DNA from: Succiniclasticum ruminis DSM 9236
GTDB lineage: Bacteria > Bacillota > Negativicutes > Acidaminococcales > Acidaminococcaceae
NCBI RefSeq assembly: GCF_900112895.1
Contig: NZ_FONL01000007.1
Span: 52,634 to 116,633 of the forward strand
Direction of reading: 5' to 3'
Length of the DNA: 64,000 bases
Positions 1 to 10,580 of the stretch are shown piece after piece. The notes beneath the pieces were generated by a model. The model saw nothing but the letters and a program-made list of their open reading frames with translations. It was not told where the DNA came from and made no database searches. Each line of letters begins with the position of its first letter. The first letter of the stretch is position 1. The translations under genes and the position numbers were made by a program.

Positions 1-283
1 ATACCGGAGGCTGATAATCCGGGTTTTGTATTTCACGCGGGTCCGGCATACCTCCCCGTGCCGGCAGCCCGTCCGACATCAGCGGCATATAACCGGCAGG
101 AAGTTTTAAACACGGCAACAGTTCCGCAGCCCGGAGCCTCATCTTCTTTTCCACGTTAATGGGTTCGATATCAACTTCCTGCATCTGCGTTGAACCGCAG
201 TCCCGGCAAAATTTATCGCCCGGATTCAATTGATGCCCGCATTCTTTACAAAAAACAGCAGTGTTTGCGAAATCTTCTTCCAT
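1..283 (-). CDS. Zinc-ribbon protein, N-terminal part (cut by window edge)
   Basis: I read 94 codons from an ATG at 283 that is preceded by an AGGAG ribosome site; the frame runs open off the left edge, so the C-terminus is missing. Residues 12-34 hold two CxxCG knuckles (FCKECG and FCRDCG), the pattern of a short rubredoxin-like zinc ribbon that is common at the N-terminus of small regulatory or membrane proteins. The following visible part, rich in Pro and Gly, has no recognisable domain. The function is unknown; zinc binding is inferred from the four cysteines only. Confidence 0.6.
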   Translation of the reverse strand, partial: MEEDFANTAVFCKECGHQLNPGDKFCRDCGSTQMQEVDIEPINVEKKMRLRAAELLPCLKLPAGYMPLMSDGLPARGGMPDPREIQNPDYQPPV

Positions 284-375
284 GATGATTTGCTCCTGTC
301 AACGTTCTTTACCTTCCGCAACGTAAACTTTCCGCTGCGGCAACAGGTTTCCTCCGTAATATCCGGATAACAGCT

Positions 376-1182
376 TTATTCCACTTCCAGCTGCAGTCCC
401 ACGCCCACTTCTGCAATGGGAAGCATTTTCATCATCTCACATTTTGCGGCAAGGGAAACGCAGTGGCATGGATACAGCGTCCCCTTTGTATTTTCAGCAA
501 GAAAACGAACTGTTTCCTCTAACTGAAGATTCTTTTCCAGTAAATGGAACCCCCCGATAATCCCGGTAATATATTCAGCTTTGCTGCAACGCAATGCCTG
601 CAGAACAATATTGCAAATACCGCTGTGGGAACAGCCGGTGATGATGAAAAGGCTGTCCTTCCCCATATAAGCAAGAGCAGAGTCGTCCATTACAAAGTCT
701 GCCGGGCCATCCGCGCCCAGTGTGCCAACAGGCTCTTTTGATTCAAATCCTGTTTCTCTCGGAATTTCTCCCAAAAATGTCAGCCGATCCGTAATTTTCA
801 CCGGTTTACTGCCGTCAATCAACTGCATTCCGTGAGCCAGACAGCCCTCCCCGGTAAAGGGCGCGCCTACGTCCAGACCCATGTACCGTTTCGGCATAAA
901 CACCCCGGGATGGGCGACCAGCCTTACATTTTTCAGATTGCATCTGTCCCACAAAAAAGGCAGACCGCGGGTGTGATCATTGTGCCCGTGAGAGAGTACG
1001 ATGCAGGTCAGCGCTCCCAGATCAATCCCCATCTTCTCCGCATTTCTGATAAACGCATCAGAATAACCCGTGTCAAAAAGAATCTTATCTCCCCCATCTT
1101 CAATATAAAAACTGAGGGCCGGTTCCCCCAGATAATACCGGTCGATATAGGTATTGTTGTCCACAAGCACCGTAAGCTTCAA
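376..1182 (-). CDS. MBL-fold metallo-hydrolase (COG1237-like)
   Basis: This 268-residue protein carries the metallo-beta-lactamase signature SHGHNDH at residues 64-70 (His65, His67, Asp69, His70) plus later conserved GCSHSG and GGFH motifs, which complete a two-metal site. The length and the motif context fit the COG1237 group, annotated elsewhere as dihydropterin or ribofuranosyl-aminobenzene-phosphate synthase-like hydrolases; the substrate is unknown. I take the TTG at 1182 as start: it follows GGAGG with 7-base spacing and it overlaps the stop of the upstream gene by four bases (TTGA), a sign of translational coupling. There is no signal peptide, so it should be cytoplasmic. Confidence 0.85.
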   Translation of the reverse strand: MKLTVLVDNNTYIDRYYLGEPALSFYIEDGGDKILFDTGYSDAFIRNAEKMGIDLGALTCIVLSHGHNDHTRGLPFLWDRCNLKNVRLVAHPGVFMPKRYMGLDVGAPFTGEGCLAHGMQLIDGSKPVKITDRLTFLGEIPRETGFESKEPVGTLGADGPADFVMDDSALAYMGKDSLFIITGCSHSGICNIVLQALRCSKAEYITGIIGGFHLLEKNLQLEETVRFLAENTKGTLYPCHCVSLAAKCEMMKMLPIAEVGVGLQLEVE

Positions 1183-1496
1183 GGTCTTACCTCCTCATCC
1201 AGCGTTTCTATCAGAAAACTCACCGGGCGGAAGCCGTCATTGCAGGAAATCATAGCCGACTTCGGATTCTTCATCCAGCCTTCGTAAAAATCCTCTGCCC
1301 CGTGAGACAGCGCCATCACAAAGGGCGACATGGTTTCCCATGCGCTTTCACACAGACCCTCCGGCCGCTGCCAGCCGTTGGCGATGAACACCTGCCCTTC
1401 TTCCATATCGCAGGCGTGCTCCATCGGATTTTCGTATTTTTCCATTAAATCCTTGTGGCAGACTTTGCGTAGTACGGTAATCTTAATTCTTTTCAT
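1179..1496 (-). CDS. TIGR04076-like small protein
   Basis: The product has 105 residues and begins MKRIKITVLRKV, with conserved Cys and Trp positions (KVCHKDLMEKY, GWQRPEGLCESAW, CNDGFRPVSF). This matches my recollection of the TIGR04076 family, a small uncharacterised family of anaerobic bacteria with a beta-strand start and a closing 'DG.RPV.F' segment. It overlaps the metallo-hydrolase gene by four bases, so the two are almost certainly cotranscribed. No function is established for the family. The ribosome site is weak (AAGG). Confidence 0.7.
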   Translation of the reverse strand: MKRIKITVLRKVCHKDLMEKYENPMEHACDMEEGQVFIANGWQRPEGLCESAWETMSPFVMALSHGAEDFYEGWMKNPKSAMISCNDGFRPVSFLIETLDEEVRP

Positions 1497-1580
1497 TTTA
1501 TTTAACCTTATTATCCAAAAACAAAGAGTTTATTACACGCAAAAAGATTAATCCGTTTTCTATGGAATCATCTTGCTCTC

Positions 1581-2375
1581 TTACTTCCTCTTTCCTCTGC
1601 TCTTGCTTTTCTTGCATTTGTACCCGATCTGTTTCTTGCCGTTGAATTCGTAATTCTTTAATTCATATTTTTCCGGGAACGCTTCTATCAGTTTTGATAA
1701 TTTTTCAAAGCCAAAGTTCCGCACGTCAAAGTCCGGTTTCGCACGCCGGATAAACTGTCCGGCAGAAGCGATGTTCACATAGTTATCCGTATCGTCATCA
1801 TTGATCTGAAATTTATCAAAAGCGATGCGGAGCAGATTGTGAATTTCATTTATATTCTCATGCTTTTTCACTTTTGCTTTGCTGTTTTCGGTTACGCTTT
1901 CGGAAGCAGAAGGCTCTTCCGCCACAGCGGTTTCCTTCTCGACTCCGATATTTTCCAGGAAGATAAACTCGTCGCAGCTGTTGCGGAAAGACTTGGGAGT
2001 TTTGTTTTCGCCGATACCGATGACATACACGCCGGATTCATGGAGGCTGATGGCCAGCGGGGTATAGTCGCTGTCGCTGGCCACGATTACAAAGGCGTCG
2101 TAGATTCCTTTGTGGAGCAAATTGATGGCGTCGATGACCAGGGCGATGTCCGTAGCGTTCTTGCCGGACACATAATCAAACTGTTGCTCCGCTTTGATAG
2201 CGAGACGTTTCAGTTCGTTTTCCCAGTTCTTCAGGGCCTCTTTCTTCCAATTGCCGTAGGCCCGTTTCACCACAATGCGCCCGTACGTGGACACTTCCTG
2301 GATGACGTTTTCAATTTTTGACAGCTGTGTATTGTCCGCATCAATCATAAGCACGATGCTTTTCAGTGTTTCCAT
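1581..2375 (-). CDS. NYN-domain RNase-like protein with OST-HTH/LOTUS domain
   Basis: The 264-residue protein starts at an ATG with GGAGG seven bases upstream; a longer in-frame extension to 2450 has no such site. Residues about 5-150 form a NYN (PIN-like) domain with the acidic set MIDADN (Asp12, Asp14), TDIALVID and VASDSDY, expected to bind metal for RNA cleavage. A Ser/Glu-rich linker leads to a C-terminal region (about 175-255, containing GFEKLSKLIEAFPEKYEL) typical of OST-HTH/LOTUS RNA-binding domains. It is a LabA/DUF88-type protein, probably acting on structured RNA; the target is unknown. It is transcribed divergently from the UxaA-family gene. Confidence 0.82.
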   Translation of the reverse strand: METLKSIVLMIDADNTQLSKIENVIQEVSTYGRIVVKRAYGNWKKEALKNWENELKRLAIKAEQQFDYVSGKNATDIALVIDAINLLHKGIYDAFVIVASDSDYTPLAISLHESGVYVIGIGENKTPKSFRNSCDEFIFLENIGVEKETAVAEEPSASESVTENSKAKVKKHENINEIHNLLRIAFDKFQINDDDTDNYVNIASAGQFIRRAKPDFDVRNFGFEKLSKLIEAFPEKYELKNYEFNGKKQIGYKCKKSKSRGKRK

Positions 2376-2527
2376 GCAAACCTCCAAAAAAACAGTGACC
2401 TGGAATAATAGTAATATAGATAAATTATAGCATCTCGAATTTGATTTCACAACAAAACTATGATATTGTTTTTGTAGTGGATAATGTAAAGGATATGGAT
2501 AATAATTCAGATGAGGAGGAACACACC

Positions 2528-4039
2528 ATGGAAATCAATGCTCTCATGATGGACACCACCGATAATGTGGTCACCTGCGTGACGGAAGTTCCGGCAGGCA
2601 GCCAAGCCGTTTACCGGAAGGGAGAGGAAATCTGCTCTGTTGTGGCAAAAGAGAATATCCCCTATTGCCACAAAATCGCGCTGACAGACATTCCCAAAGG
2701 CGGTCACGTCATCAAATACGGTGAAAGCCTGGGCACGGTATCGGAAGATATTCCGGCAGGTGGCTGGGTAGCGGACCACAATCTGTTCAGCGTGCCCCGG
2801 GATTACGACAGTGAGCTGGCGCCTGCAGATTTCCAGATGTGTGCCAGACAGTCTGGCGGCGCGCCCGATCTGAAAGGGTTTAAGTTCTGGGGCTACCGCC
2901 GCGCGGAAGGGCGTCCCGGCATCCGCAATCATGTACTGATCCTTCCGGGCTGTGCCTGCGGCAGCGAAAGTTCCCGCATTGTGGCATCCCAGGTGCGGGG
3001 AGCTGTCAACATCGTATTCAACACAGGCTGTTCCGACGTGGCTGCCAACACAGCAATGAGCCAGAAAGTGCTAACCGGCTTTGCCTGCAATCCCAACGTG
3101 TACGGTGTGGTAATTATCGGTCTGGGCTGCGAAACGGTCCCCCACTACAAACTCCGTGAAAAAATCCAGGCCATGACTTCCAAACCGGTGGTTTCTTTCG
3201 GCATCCAGGACGAGGGCGGCACCCTGAAGACGATTGAGAAAGCGGTCCGGGCTGCCCGGGATATGGCTGCCGAGGCCGCCATGCAGCAAAAAGAACTGTT
3301 TGACATTTCCGAATTCCTGATGGGCATTGAATGCGGCGGCTCCGACGCCACCTCCGGCATCGCCAGCAACCCGGCCGTCGGGGAACTTAGTGACATTCTG
3401 GTTGACATGGGCGCCACCACCATGATGAGCGAGTCCATTGAATGGATCGGCGGCGAGCACGTACTGGCCAAACGCGGCGCCAATAAAGAAATCCATGATC
3501 AGATCATTGAAGTCTGCCGGGCTTATGAAGAACATCTGACCGCAGCGGGCCAGGACTGCCGTGCGGGCCAGCCCACACCTGGCAACAAGGCTGGCGGTCT
3601 GTCCACACTGGACGAGAAGAGCCTGGGCTGCATCCGCAAGGGCGGCACCCGTCCCGTAGTGGAAGTGCTGGAACAGGGAGTGCCTCCGACCAAACGCGGC
3701 GCTGTCGTCATGGACACTGCGGGTTACGATATTTCTTCAGTCACAAGTATGGCTGCCGCCGGCTGCCAGGCCATCATCTTCACCACAGGCCGCGGCACCC
3801 CCACCGGCAACGCCATCGTTCCGGTATTAAAAGTTACGGCCAACGGGCGCACCTATCAGAAAATGGAAGACAACATGGACATCGATCTGAGCGCCATCGT
3901 CCGGGGCGAAAAGACCTACCAGGAAATGGGGCGGGAAATGGTGGATGCCATCCATGACATCTGCAATGGTAAAATGACGAAAGCGGAAGCGTTCGGTTTC
4001 TCTGATATTGCCGTGGACCATGTGTGCCGGTTCGTGTGA
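2528..4039 (+). CDS. UxaA-family (altronate-type) dehydratase
   Basis: The 503-residue protein begins at an ATG behind GGAGG. The N-terminal ~80 residues form a SAF-like domain, followed by the altronase/galactarate-dehydratase core with GYRRAEGRPGIRNH, CGCAxGSES-like and ECGGSDATSGIASNP motifs. Family members are iron-dependent lyases that dehydrate sugar acids such as altronate or galactarate. SAF and catalytic modules are fused here as in UxaA. There is no uronate gene (uxaB, uxaC, kdgK) nearby, so the substrate cannot be fixed; other hydroxy-acid substrates are possible. It stands alone and is closed by a perfect hairpin terminator. Confidence 0.85.
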   Translation: MEINALMMDTTDNVVTCVTEVPAGSQAVYRKGEEICSVVAKENIPYCHKIALTDIPKGGHVIKYGESLGTVSEDIPAGGWVADHNLFSVPRDYDSELAPADFQMCARQSGGAPDLKGFKFWGYRRAEGRPGIRNHVLILPGCACGSESSRIVASQVRGAVNIVFNTGCSDVAANTAMSQKVLTGFACNPNVYGVVIIGLGCETVPHYKLREKIQAMTSKPVVSFGIQDEGGTLKTIEKAVRAARDMAAEAAMQQKELFDISEFLMGIECGGSDATSGIASNPAVGELSDILVDMGATTMMSESIEWIGGEHVLAKRGANKEIHDQIIEVCRAYEEHLTAAGQDCRAGQPTPGNKAGGLSTLDEKSLGCIRKGGTRPVVEVLEQGVPPTKRGAVVMDTAGYDISSVTSMAAAGCQAIIFTTGRGTPTGNAIVPVLKVTANGRTYQKMEDNMDIDLSAIVRGEKTYQEMGREMVDAIHDICNGKMTKAEAFGFSDIAVDHVCRFV

Positions 4040-4070
4040 TATCTGAATTCGTGTGACATCTGAATAAGCT

Positions 4071-4104
4071 AATCCCCGGAATCAGTTTGCTGATTCCGGG
4101 GATT
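4071..4104. terminator. Perfect hairpin between converging genes
   Basis: A 15-bp perfect inverted repeat (AATCCCCGGAATCAG and its complement) with a TTTG loop lies between the stops of the dehydratase gene and guaA. The T-rich tract after it is modest on the plus side. Symmetry suggests that it serves both converging transcripts. Confidence 0.8.
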
Positions 4105-4111
4105 CTGTTAT

Positions 4112-5653
4112 TTATTCCCACTCGATTGTGGCCGGTGGCTTGCTGGTGATATCATACACGATACGGTTAACGCCGTCCACTTCGTTGACGATGCGCCTTG
4201 AGATAATATCCAGCACACTGTAAGGAATATGGGCCCAGTCGCTGGTCATGCCGTCGGTAGACAGTACCGCACGCAATGCCACCGTATAACTGTAGGTGCG
4301 CCCGTCCCCCATGACTCCCACGCTGTGAATGTTGGGAAGACAGGCAAAGTACTGCCAGATAGTGCGGTCCAGCCTTGCATTGGCAATCTCTTCCCGGAAA
4401 ATGGCGTCCGCCTCTCTGGTAATCTTCAGCTTTTCTTCCGTCACCTCGCCTAATACACGAATGGCAAGACCCGGTCCCGGGAAGGGCTGCCGCCATACCA
4501 GGGCTTCAGGAATGCCAAGCTCGGTTCCTACGGCTCTTACTTCATCCTTAAATAATTCGCGCAGGGGTTCAATCAGCTGCAGGTCCATATCTTCCGGCAG
4601 ACCGCCCACATTATGATGGCTCTTGATGGTAGCGCTGGTGCCTGTGCCGCCGCTTTCCACCACATCGGGATAAATGGTTCCCTGTACCAGAAAATCCACC
4701 TTACCCAGCTTTTGTGATTCCTCATCAAACACGTGGATAAACTCCGCTCCGATGATCTTGCGTTTCTGCTCCGGTTCGGTAACACCCTTCAGCTTGCCCA
4801 AGAAGCGTTCCGCTGCGTTCACCCGGATGAAATTCATATCAAAGGTATCTTTAAAAACTTTTTCCACCTGGTCGCCTTCGTCCTTGCGCAAAAGACCGTG
4901 ATCCACAAAGATGCAGGTTAGCTGTTTGCCGATGGCTTTGTGTACCATGACTGCGGCCACGGAGGAATCCACGCCGCCGCTGAGGGCGCAAAGCACCTTT
5001 TTGTCCCCCACCTTTGCCCTGATTTCCGCTACTTTGCGTTCCACAAAGGATTTCATAGACCAGTCGCCTTTCAGGCCGCAGATTGCAAACAAAAAATTAC
5101 TGATCATTTTTTTGCCGAAAGGCGTGTGCTCTACTTCCGGATGGAACTGCACCCCATAGAATTTTTTCTCCGCATTGCCCACCGCGGCCGCGGGGCAATC
5201 ACCGGTGACCGCCAGCACTTCAAAGCCTGCCGGTGGCTCCGACACAAAATCATTGTGGCTCATCCAGCAGATGTTCTGATCAATCAGATTGCGGAACAAG
5301 GGTGAATCAGTGTCCAGTTCAACAGCCGTCTTCCCAAACTCCCTGGTATTAGCTGAAGAGACCTTCCCGCCCAATGCCTGGCACATAAACTGATGGCCAT
5401 AGCAAAGGCCCAGTACCGGAATCCCCAATTCAAAAATACCTGCGTCAGCTTTGGGCGCGTTCTCCACATATACGCTGGCAGGACCCCCTGACAGAATTAT
5501 AGCCGCCGGGTTCATTTCTTTAATCTTTTCCAGCGGACAATTGTAGGGAACAATCTCACAGTACACGCTGCACTCCCGCACGCGCCGGGCAATCAGCTGG
5601 GCATATTGGGCGCCGAAGTCGATGACCAGCACCAGTTCATGGTTTTCTTTCAT
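4112..5653 (-). CDS. guaA: GMP synthase (glutamine-hydrolysing)
   Basis: The 513-residue protein makes GMP from XMP, ATP and glutamine in the last step of guanine nucleotide synthesis. The N-terminal class I glutaminase domain has the nucleophile motif GLCYGHQ, with HPEVEHT further on as the His-Glu part of the triad. The ATP-pyrophosphatase domain carries the P-loop [13 protein letters not shown], and the protein ends with the family hallmark PPATIEWE. The length is normal. The start follows GGAGG; upstream in-frame codons to 5698 lack a ribosome site. It is a single-gene unit with its own promoter at 5703-5731. I saw no purine riboswitch in the 43-nt leader. Confidence 0.97.
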   Translation of the reverse strand: MKENHELVLVIDFGAQYAQLIARRVRECSVYCEIVPYNCPLEKIKEMNPAAIILSGGPASVYVENAPKADAGIFELGIPVLGLCYGHQFMCQALGGKVSSANTREFGKTAVELDTDSPLFRNLIDQNICWMSHNDFVSEPPAGFEVLAVTGDCPAAAVGNAEKKFYGVQFHPEVEHTPFGKKMISNFLFAICGLKGDWSMKSFVERKVAEIRAKVGDKKVLCALSGGVDSSVAAVMVHKAIGKQLTCIFVDHGLLRKDEGDQVEKVFKDTFDMNFIRVNAAERFLGKLKGVTEPEQKRKIIGAEFIHVFDEESQKLGKVDFLVQGTIYPDVVESGGTGTSATIKSHHNVGGLPEDMDLQLIEPLRELFKDEVRAVGTELGIPEALVWRQPFPGPGLAIRVLGEVTEEKLKITREADAIFREEIANARLDRTIWQYFACLPNIHSVGVMGDGRTYSYTVALRAVLSTDGMTSDWAHIPYSVLDIISRRIVNEVDGVNRIVYDITSKPPATIEWE

Positions 5654-5702
5654 ATTAAGTTTCCTCCCCATCCAAAACAATACAGAACAAATCAACATAA
5701 AA

Positions 5703-5731
5703 AATATATCATATCTCAGTCGATTTTACAA
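5703..5731 (-). promoter_or_regulatory. guaA promoter
   Basis: On the minus strand TTGTAA and TATATT are separated by exactly 17 bases, placing the start of transcription about 43 bases before the guaA start codon. Confidence 0.6.
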
Positions 5732-5749
5732 AATATTTTCCAAACAGAT

Positions 5750-5788
5750 TTGACTTTTAATATGGTATCCGATAATATTATTATACCA
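5750..5788 (+). promoter_or_regulatory. Promoter of the LuxR-type regulator with overlapping inverted repeat
   Basis: TTGACT (5750-5755) and TAATAT (5773-5778) are 17 bases apart. An inverted repeat TGGTAT (5763-5768) / ATACCA (5783-5788) brackets the -10 element, where a bound repressor would block transcription. Autoregulation by the downstream regulator is an inference. Confidence 0.5.
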
Positions 5789-5848
5789 GAGTATATTTAA
5801 TTGTATTTTAAGCTTCGTTGTTATGTTTTTATTATTGAGGGGCAATTA

Positions 5849-6523
5849 ATGATGAGAAGTACCGCAGAAAACCAGATTAAAATCATTTCCCGGAAAATCA
5901 TGCATACGGTTTTTGTTGAAAACCGCCTGGACTATGTTTTTTCCCTGCTGGCCCCGGACGTTTATTATCTGGGTTCCGGGAAAAACATGCAGGCGGAAGG
6001 AAAGAAAAAGTTTGAGTTCTTTCTTAGCAAAGCGTACGCCAATCCTTTTTCCTGTACCATATTACAGGAAAAATACCTGACCAAGCGCATAGGCTGGGAT
6101 CATTGGCTGTGTGAAGTAATCGTTGACATGGTCGTGGGGTCCTCAGGAGCAGAACCCTTCCCGGAATGCAGGCATGAAACTTTCCTGTTCCGCCGCTGCA
6201 AAGACGCAAAACAAGGTGAATGGGAGCTGGTGCACATACATACCTCTGTCGCCAACAACAGAGTTTCTCCGGAAGAAATGCTGGCAATCCAACAGGCAAA
6301 CCGGACCCGCCGGAACACGCATCTGTATGACGGCCTGACTGAACGGGAGAAAAAACTGGTGCAGATGCTCCGCAGCGGAATGCAGATAAGAGATATCGCT
6401 GCCGGGTTCGGACTGGCAGAAATAACCATAAAGAAAGCTCTGGCCAAGCTGTATCACAGATATAACGTGAAAAACCGCTCACGCCTGTGCGCTTACTTTG
6501 ACGCACAGGAAAACAATTTCTGA
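5849..6523 (+). CDS. SnoaL-like / LuxR-type transcriptional regulator
   Basis: The 225-residue protein starts at the ATG behind GAGGGG. Residues about 5-150 resemble a SnoaL/NTF2-like pocket (cone-shaped fold that often binds small ligands), and residues about 165-220 are a LuxR/GerE helix-turn-helix (LTEREKKLVQMLRSGMQIRDIAAGFGLAEITIKKALAKLYHRYNV positions), with the usual recognition helix. This suggests a single-component regulator whose N-terminal pocket senses a metabolite. Ligand and targets are unknown. The gene is monocistronic, with its own promoter and terminator. Confidence 0.75.
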   Translation: MMRSTAENQIKIISRKIMHTVFVENRLDYVFSLLAPDVYYLGSGKNMQAEGKKKFEFFLSKAYANPFSCTILQEKYLTKRIGWDHWLCEVIVDMVVGSSGAEPFPECRHETFLFRRCKDAKQGEWELVHIHTSVANNRVSPEEMLAIQQANRTRRNTHLYDGLTEREKKLVQMLRSGMQIRDIAAGFGLAEITIKKALAKLYHRYNVKNRSRLCAYFDAQENNF

Positions 6524-6568
6524 TAAAAAAGTCTTAATCAAATTCCTGATAACGTTAATACGGCTCAC

Positions 6569-6606
6569 AAAAAAACAGACTGCAAAATTCTTGCAGTCTG
6601 TTTTTT
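6569..6606. terminator. Bidirectional terminator
   Basis: A 16-bp stem (AACAGACTGCAA core) with A-run on the left and T-run on the right lies between the LuxR-type gene (plus) and the end of groEL (minus). It can terminate both. Confidence 0.85.
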
Positions 6607-6696
6607 ATGGTTTTTTTGAGTTTTAATGCCTGAATCAGTTATGCTTCATCCACAAAGAAAAGCTTTCATTAAAAATGCCTTTTCCCCAACGGCATA

Positions 6697-8346
<1,650 letters not shown>

Positions 8347-8395
8347 TCATTTACATCTGTCTCGCGAACCGTTCAATAAAAATTCCGGCCAAAAG

Positions 8396-8701
8396 TCATT
8401 TTTTCTTTTTGGTGTCCGGTTCCACAACAGCCAGAATATCCCGTTCTGCCAGGATCAGCAGCTCCTCGCCTTCATACTTCACTGTGGTTCCGCAATACTT
8501 TGCGAACACGATGGAGTCGCCGACTTTTAAATCAATAGGAACCCGTTTGCCGTCAACAATGGCACCGTTACCTACTGCCAGAACCGTACCCTGCATGGGT
8601 TTTTCCTTGGAAGCAGTATCCGGAATAAAAATACCGCTTTTGGTCTTTTCTTCCACTGCGTCTGCCTTAACAACTACATTTGCGCCTAACGGTCTTAACA
8701 T
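8396..8701 (-). CDS. groS: Co-chaperonin GroES
   Basis: The 101-residue protein is the lid of the GroEL chamber. It has the mobile loop EEKTKSGIFIPDTASKEKP at about 18-36 and the family core VGDSIVFAKYCGTTVKYEGEELLIL. The family is usually 94-97 residues; here the end is extended by a basic DTKKKK tail. It is the first gene of the operon, behind GGGG; upstream lie the promoter and a CIRCE operator. Confidence 0.97.
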   Translation of the reverse strand: MLRPLGANVVVKADAVEEKTKSGIFIPDTASKEKPMQGTVLAVGNGAIVDGKRVPIDLKVGDSIVFAKYCGTTVKYEGEELLILAERDILAVVEPDTKKKK

Positions 8702-8797
8702 TACTATGTCCCCTTTCTTATTGCGGGACCGCCGAATTCGTTATTACGGGGCCCCAAATCTCTGTGAGAGTTTTAAAACAACATAATTTTGCATCTG

Positions 8798-8824
8798 TTA
8801 GCACTCAAAAATCCGGAGTGCCAA
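8798..8824 (-). promoter_or_regulatory. CIRCE operator of groESL
   Basis: The plus strand reads TTAGCACTC-N9-GAGTGCCAA, one mismatch from the CIRCE consensus that the HrcA repressor binds. It lies just downstream of the predicted transcription start of groES-groEL, so heat-shock derepression through HrcA is expected. hrcA itself is not in the window. Confidence 0.93.
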
Positions 8825-8836
8825 CTTCCAAATATC

Positions 8837-8864
8837 ATTATAGTCATATAAATAAAAATTGCAA
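8837..8864 (-). promoter_or_regulatory. groESL promoter
   Basis: On the minus strand TTGCAA and TATAAT are separated by 16 bases. Transcription would begin next to the CIRCE operator, the usual arrangement for HrcA-controlled operons. Confidence 0.7.
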
Positions 8865-9045
8865 TAGTCAAAATGACAAATTTCACTGATTTTACATTTT
8901 TTTCATAGTTTTTTGGAAAATCATGCCTTTTTTTCAAAAAATCACCATGAAAATGAAAAAATCACAGGTAATTTTCCCATTTTTACCTGTGATTTTGCAA
9001 AAATCGCATTTTTTCATTTTTGTATTTTGACTTTTTGACTTTATT
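8865..9045 (-). other. AT-rich intergenic stretch with tsaD terminator
   Basis: The part of the 344-base gap upstream of the groESL promoter is very rich in A and T runs and encodes nothing I recognise. It holds the hairpin at 8958-8996. The A-tracts could give intrinsic curvature upstream of the groESL promoter, but this is only a guess. Confidence 0.5.
8958..8996 (-). terminator. tsaD operon terminator
   Basis: A perfect 14-bp stem (AAAATCACAGGTAA and its complement) with an 11-base loop is followed on the minus strand by a T-rich run, about 50 bases after the tsaD stop. Confidence 0.8.
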
Positions 9046-10080
9046 TTATTCCCCGCTGCTTTTATACCCCAGTTTCAGCGCCGGCACCGCATTCAGGTCC
9101 CAGGGACTGATTACGCCGGCCTGATACATATAATACCCCCGGCAGGCAATCATCACCGCGTTGTCGGTACACAGAATTTTAGTAGGATGTACCAGGCGTG
9201 CTCCTGCCTTTTTAGCAGCTGCCGCCAGCTTATTCTGCAGGGTTTTATTGGCTGAGACCCCGCCGGCCAGCACGATTTCTTTCAAACCCGTAGCCTTAAC
9301 GGCCAGCACACTTTTCTGCACCAGCACATCCGTCACCGCTTCCTGGAACGAGGCGGCCACATCGGCCCGGTTCACCGGGCGCCGGGCCTGCTCTTCATTG
9401 TGCAGGTAGTTAATGACGGAGGATTTCATGCCGCTAAAACTGAACTGGAAAGGATCGTCCAGCATGGCACGGGGAAAATCAATAGCTTTGGGATTTCCTT
9501 CCAACGCCAGCTTTTCGATTTCCGGACCACCTGGATAGGGCAATCCCATAACCCGCGCGATTTTATCAAAGGCTTCTCCCGCCGCGTCGTCCCGGGTCTG
9601 CCCCAGCATTTCAAAACTGTTGTAGCCCGTCACCTTCAGCAGGGCCGTGTGCCCGCCGGATACCACCAGCGCCAGGAACGGCGGCTCCAGATTTTTGTCA
9701 TTGATAAAGTTGGCAAACACATGACCTTCCAGATGGTTGACCCCCAGCAGCGGCTTGCCCGTAGCCCAGGCCAGGGCCTTTGCAGCAGACAGCCCCACCA
9801 GCAGCGCGCCTACCAGACCGGGACCGTACGTAACAGCCACCCCGTCAATCCGGTTCAGCGTCACCTTAGCATCTTCCAGGGCCGCGTCAATGACCGGCAT
9901 GATGTGTTCAATATGTTTGCGGGACGCAATCTCCGGCACCACACCTCCATATTTCCGATGAATGGAAATCTGGGAGGAAATAATGTTACTCAGCACGTCC
10001 CGTCCGTTTTTAACTACAGAAGCAGCCGTTTCGTCACAGCTGCTTTCAATTCCCAGAATGTAAATATCTTTTTGTTCCAT
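9046..10080 (-). CDS. tsaD: tRNA N6-adenosine threonylcarbamoyltransferase TsaD
   Basis: The 344-residue protein transfers threonylcarbamoyl from TC-AMP to A37 of ANN-decoding tRNAs, with TsaB and TsaE. It shows the ASKHA-type ATPase fold: GIESSCDET at the start, the metal-binding RKHIEHI (His-x-x-x-His type), VSGGHTAL, and AGGVSANK plus CTDNAVMIA near the end. The start is the ATG before EQKDIY; in-frame codons back to 10182 overlap rimI and lack a ribosome site. It is the last gene of the cluster, 10 bases after rimI. Confidence 0.96.
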   Translation of the reverse strand: MEQKDIYILGIESSCDETAASVVKNGRDVLSNIISSQISIHRKYGGVVPEIASRKHIEHIMPVIDAALEDAKVTLNRIDGVAVTYGPGLVGALLVGLSAAKALAWATGKPLLGVNHLEGHVFANFINDKNLEPPFLALVVSGGHTALLKVTGYNSFEMLGQTRDDAAGEAFDKIARVMGLPYPGGPEIEKLALEGNPKAIDFPRAMLDDPFQFSFSGMKSSVINYLHNEEQARRPVNRADVAASFQEAVTDVLVQKSVLAVKATGLKEIVLAGGVSANKTLQNKLAAAAKKAGARLVHPTKILCTDNAVMIACRGYYMYQAGVISPWDLNAVPALKLGYKSSGE

Positions 10081-10090
10081 AATAATCCTT

Positions 10091-10579
10091 TTACCGGTAC
10101 AGCCACATGATGACCGCGCCCTCATGGGTATCCTCATAATAATCCGGCCGCACGCCTTTGGATACGAAACCGCAGCGTTCATACACAGTTTGTGCCGCTA
10201 TATTACTTTCCCGCACTTCCAGCGTCACCGCTTCCGCCCCCGACTCCCAGGCTTTATTGATCAGTTCCTTTGTCAGTAAAAGACCCAGACCCTGATTACG
10301 CAATGTCTTTTTTACTGCCACCCGCATGACCTGGGCTTCTCCTGCCACATTCCAGATACCGGCATACCCTGCAATTTGGTTGTCCAGTTCCGCTACGATC
10401 CAGACCGCAATCCTGTTCTGCAATTCCCTCTGCCAGGTATCCCGGCTCCAGGGATCGAAGAACGCTTCCCCATCCAGTTCCATCACAGCCGGCAGGTCCT
10501 TCTCTTCACATAACCGGAATACAGGCCATAACTTTTTTCCTATATTACTACTACTCTTGCTGACCATTTTGAAAATCAC
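10091..10579 (-). CDS. rimI: Ribosomal-protein-alanine N-acetyltransferase RimI
   Basis: This GNAT-fold acetyltransferase (162 residues) is of the RimI type, which acetylates the N-terminal alanine of ribosomal protein S18. The acetyl-CoA loop RNQGLG and the closing EVRESNIAAQTVYERCGF motif are clear. The start appears to be the GTG at 10579, one base beyond the tsaB stop and behind AGGG; an ATG four codons later has no ribosome site. Residues 1-17 precede the domain. Its place between tsaB and tsaD is a common order in Firmicutes. Confidence 0.92.
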   Translation of the reverse strand: MIFKMVSKSSSNIGKKLWPVFRLCEEKDLPAVMELDGEAFFDPWSRDTWQRELQNRIAVWIVAELDNQIAGYAGIWNVAGEAQVMRVAVKKTLRNQGLGLLLTKELINKAWESGAEAVTLEVRESNIAAQTVYERCGFVSKGVRPDYYEDTHEGAVIMWLYR

Positions 10580-10580
10580 A

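Noticed and set aside
3071..3535. Minus-strand frames inside the UxaA-family gene
   Set aside because: They are shadows of a gene with clear family motifs and a good ribosome site on the plus strand.
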